From: JANQOH01 sp965243325
GTDB taxonomy: Bacteria; Pseudomonadota; Alphaproteobacteria; UBA7887
Length of the DNA stretch: 64,000 bases
Direction of reading: 5' to 3'
Assembly (NCBI GenBank): GCA_965243325.1
Contig: CBDEUQ010000003.1
Span: forward strand, 124,001 to 188,000
The notes below the pieces were generated by a model. That model searched no databases and was not told the origin of the DNA. It saw nothing but the letters and a program-made list of their open reading frames with translations. The stretch's first letter is position 1; each line of letters starts with the position of its first letter. Positions 61,851-64,000 of the stretch are shown here, piece after piece. The position numbers were made by a program, and so were the translations under genes.

Positions 61851-62270
61851 TTTATGGATTCAGTCATGGCTGCACAAGCACGTCCGGCAACCGCGTTTGA
61901 CCGAAAGGGCCTCTCCGGCCCGGCGTTGCGCACGTTCTTTCGGATCGCTGGGCTTTGGAGCCTTTCGGTCGAGCAACAGATGAGCCTGCTTGGGCTGACG
62001 GCCCGATCGACCTTCTTCAAGTGGAAGAAAAATCAGAATGTTGTTCTGCCTAAAGACACGCTGGAGCGCATTTCCTACATTCTGGGCATCTACAAGGCAC
62101 TTCAGCTTCTGCTCCCCGACGAACAGGCTGCCGATGAATGGGTGAGGCGTCCGAACGCGGCGCCACTGTTCGCTGGTCGGTCGGCTCTCGACCGGATGCT
62201 CTCCGGCCAGGTGGCAGACCTCTTCGTCGTACGGCAATACCTCGACGCACAGCGGGGTGGCTGGGCGTGA
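61842..62270 (+). CDS. Xre/MbcA/ParS-type antitoxin
   Basis: A 142-aa antitoxin of the MbcA/ParS/Xre group. The N-terminal helical region with LLGLTARSTFFKWKKNQ is DNA-binding, and the C-terminal toxin-binding domain ends FAGRSALDRMLSGQVADLF and RQYLDAQRGGWA, with the final residues positioned to block the toxin's NAD pocket. It is visibly less GC-rich than its neighbours and overlaps the RES gene by 4 bp (GTGA). Confidence 0.92.
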   Translation: MKAFMDSVMAAQARPATAFDRKGLSGPALRTFFRIAGLWSLSVEQQMSLLGLTARSTFFKWKKNQNVVLPKDTLERISYILGIYKALQLLLPDEQAADEWVRRPNAAPLFAGRSALDRMLSGQVADLFVVRQYLDAQRGGWA

Positions 62271-62962
62271 CGCTGCCGGTCGCCCGCATCGAATGGAAGC
62301 CGTGCTGGCGAATCATCCCCAGCCGGTTTCCGCCGATTCAGCTCTTCGAACGGGTGACCGATCCCGACGACCTTGAAGCGATCTTCGAGTTGGACGCGCT
62401 CACGAATCCCAGGCTTCGAGACGAGGCCGGCAATATCGAGCTCATGCCGCCCGAAGATCGCATCAGTGGGCCCGGGACCACCGTCATCATGGCGGCGTTC
62501 ACCCATCTGAACCCGAACGGCAGTCGGTTTTCGGATGGCACTTACGGCGTCTTCTATGCCGCGAACGACCTGGACACGGCAATTGCCGAGACCAGGCACC
62601 ATCGCGAGCGGTTTCTGAGCGCCACGGCCCAGGCTCACATGGAGCTGGACATGCGCGTTTATCAGGTCGACCTTGATGGGGATCTGCATGACCTGCGCGG
62701 CCAGAAAGCCGCCCAGTCGCTCGTCTACCACAACGACAACTATGCTGCGGGTCAGCATCTGGCGAGAACGCTGCGTGAAGCCGGCTCGAACGGGATCGCC
62801 TATGACAGCGTCCGTCGGGCAGAGGGCGAATGCGCCGCCGTGTTCCGACCTCCCCTTCTCTCCAACGCCCGCCAGGAGCGGCACCTCTGCTACGTGTGGA
62901 ACGGCAAGAAGGTCGAAACCGTCTATGAGAAACGCGAAATCGGTGAAGGCAGCCAGTTCTGA
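62267..62962 (+). CDS. RES-domain toxin (NAD+ phosphorylase type)
   Basis: A 231-aa toxin of the RES family. The three name-giving residues are in GSRFSDGTYGVFYAAND (Arg), TAIAETRHHRERF (Glu) and GSNGIAYDSVR (Ser). Known RES toxins degrade NAD+ and stop growth. The GTG start at 62267 overlaps the antitoxin stop. It ends 95 bp before the convergent PepSY gene. Confidence 0.92.
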   Translation: MTLPVARIEWKPCWRIIPSRFPPIQLFERVTDPDDLEAIFELDALTNPRLRDEAGNIELMPPEDRISGPGTTVIMAAFTHLNPNGSRFSDGTYGVFYAANDLDTAIAETRHHRERFLSATAQAHMELDMRVYQVDLDGDLHDLRGQKAAQSLVYHNDNYAAGQHLARTLREAGSNGIAYDSVRRAEGECAAVFRPPLLSNARQERHLCYVWNGKKVETVYEKREIGEGSQF

Positions 62963-63057
62963 CTTCGCTGCAAGGCGGCTGCTGACAACCATCGGGACCG
63001 AGCCCGCGTGCCGGCCCGCACCGCGGACCCGCGAAAGACCGCGACCGGGGTCGCCGC

Positions 63058-64000
63058 TCAGCGTGCGGTCCGTCTGAGCCGGCGAAATCCGATCACGACC
63101 GCGGTCACGCAGAACACGAAACCGCAACTCAGCAGCGCGACCATGAGCACGTCCCAAAGCGGCCGGCGATCGACGAGTCCCGGGAAATCGAAGCTGTGCA
63201 ATCCGTTGAACAGCCACCGGTACAACCTCCGGCTGCGATCCATGATCGAGACGATTTCGGCCCGCGCCGGACTCACGTGTACCCAGGTATCCCCCGGATC
63301 GTCGAGGACGATACGGACCGTGTCGGGCGCCAGCGACCCTTCGCGCAGACTGGTGTAGGTGTCGCCTTCGCCCAGGACACGGGACTCGACCGCTTCGTGG
63401 TCGGGCCAGGCATTCGACACGGCGGCGGAGACCTCGGCGACGGTCGGGCGATATACCTGCAATCGACCATCGAACAGCCGCCACAACGCGCGTCCGTTCG
63501 GCCCCGTCGTCCTCAGTACGGGCGACCCGGCAAATGCGCCGATTTCGGCATGGGAGAACGGAGCGGCATCGGCGAGCGCATCGACCGGAATCATGCCGGC
63601 GGCGGCGCTTGCGCTCATCCCGGCAAAACGCTCGACGTGATCTTCCGCGGGCGCCGGCGTCGAGAAAAGCCGTCCGTGATCCATCGACAGCCAGCCGCTG
63701 AAGATCCAGGTCAGAACCACCACCCCGACGGTCAGCCCGCCGACATGGTGCCACTTCATCCAACCCCGGTACGGGCTCCACAGACCGCGTCGACCGCCGC
63801 GTACGGCGGATCGCCATCGCAGGATACCGAGGTAGAGTCCGGCGAGCGTCAACACGATGCCGGCGAGCGACACCCACCAGACCAGCTGGTCCCAAAGCGC
63901 CCAGTGCTTGCGGATCACGGTCGGGTAGATCCAGTGAACCACGGCGCCGACGTAGTTCCATCGCCGTTGCGAACGCGAGGTGCGCTGGACGACTTCTCCG
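63058..64000 (-). CDS. PepSY-associated membrane protein (5' partial)
   Basis: At least 314 residues, still open at the right window edge, so the N-terminus is missing. Membrane segments (WDQLVWWVSLAGIVLTLAGL, VGGLTVGVVVLTWIFSGWL and LMVALLSCGFVFCVTAVVIG) flank a periplasmic domain with PepSY-like segments, for example DTWVHVSPARAEIVSIMDRS and NGLHSFDFPGL. Proteins of this kind act in iron-siderophore reduction or as membrane-linked PepSY partners of ferric reductases. The usual TonB-dependent receptor, if present, would be to the right. Confidence 0.85.
   Translation of the reverse strand, partial: GEVVQRTSRSQRRWNYVGAVVHWIYPTVIRKHWALWDQLVWWVSLAGIVLTLAGLYLGILRWRSAVRGGRRGLWSPYRGWMKWHHVGGLTVGVVVLTWIFSGWLSMDHGRLFSTPAPAEDHVERFAGMSASAAAGMIPVDALADAAPFSHAEIGAFAGSPVLRTTGPNGRALWRLFDGRLQVYRPTVAEVSAAVSNAWPDHEAVESRVLGEGDTYTSLREGSLAPDTVRIVLDDPGDTWVHVSPARAEIVSIMDRSRRLYRWLFNGLHSFDFPGLVDRRPLWDVLMVALLSCGFVFCVTAVVIGFRRLRRTAR

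Overview
The window is very GC-rich and densely coded, with the gene style of an alphaproteobacterium, probably Rhodospirillales-like. The evidence is one Pho block in the order phoR-pstSCAB-phoU-phoB with long PstA and PstC, an xseB-ispA-tlyA block, many GTG starts and ATGA overlaps, and a malic enzyme fused to a phosphotransacetylase-like domain. No rRNA or replication genes are present, so the species cannot be named.

Layout. 0-7.2 kb: tail of a PQQ-alcohol-associated ABC system (binding protein, ABC-2 permease), then a sulfur/amino-acid operon (cysteine synthase, AlaX-like editing protein, two tandem mercaptopyruvate sulfurtransferases), an anchored TAXI-type binding protein and a PPOX-fold flavoprotein. 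7.2-8.9 kb: secreted MORN-repeat protein and apt. 8.9-18.8 kb: phosphate sensing and uptake operon followed upstream by maeB. 18.8-29.7 kb: mutS, a five-gene peptide/nickel-type ABC importer and a soluble lytic transglycosylase. 29.7-39.1 kb: NHL propeller protein, isovaleryl-CoA dehydrogenase, HNH nuclease, CoA transferase, a fatty-acid-hydroxylase-like membrane protein, a luciferase-like monooxygenase with an alpha/beta hydrolase that lacks its nucleophile, and tlyA-ispA-xseB with no dxs between ispA and tlyA. 39.4-43.7 kb: a probable halohydrin dehalogenase, a NIPSNAP protein, an internally deleted oxidoreductase relic, an amidase and a carbamoylase-type hydrolase.

43.6-57.2 kb is the clearest accessory region. 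It is visibly less GC-rich, flanked by two short direct repeats (43 bp and 40 bp) found near both ends, littered with broken genes (sulfatase, SDR, chimeric transposase, frameshifted antitoxin), and ends beside a tRNA-Leu(CAA). Its intact cargo is a ribose-type ABC importer, a Tm-1-like protein paired with its TIM-barrel partner, an SDR, a flavin monooxygenase, an FMN/FAD/Fe-S oxidoreductase and a VOC protein. This looks like a catabolic island for an unidentified small polyol, sugar or related compound.

57.2-60.6 kb is core-like again (SDR, ketopantoate-reductase-like, acyl/oxalyl-CoA ligase). 60.6-63.0 kb is a second mobile scar: a relaxase relic followed by two complete toxin-antitoxin modules (HigBA and Xre-RES). 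The window ends in a PepSY-type membrane protein cut by the edge.

The best candidates for something new are the halohydrin dehalogenase (exact family motifs), the repeat-bounded island with its unassigned pathway, and the nucleophile-less hydrolase paired with a luciferase-like monooxygenase.
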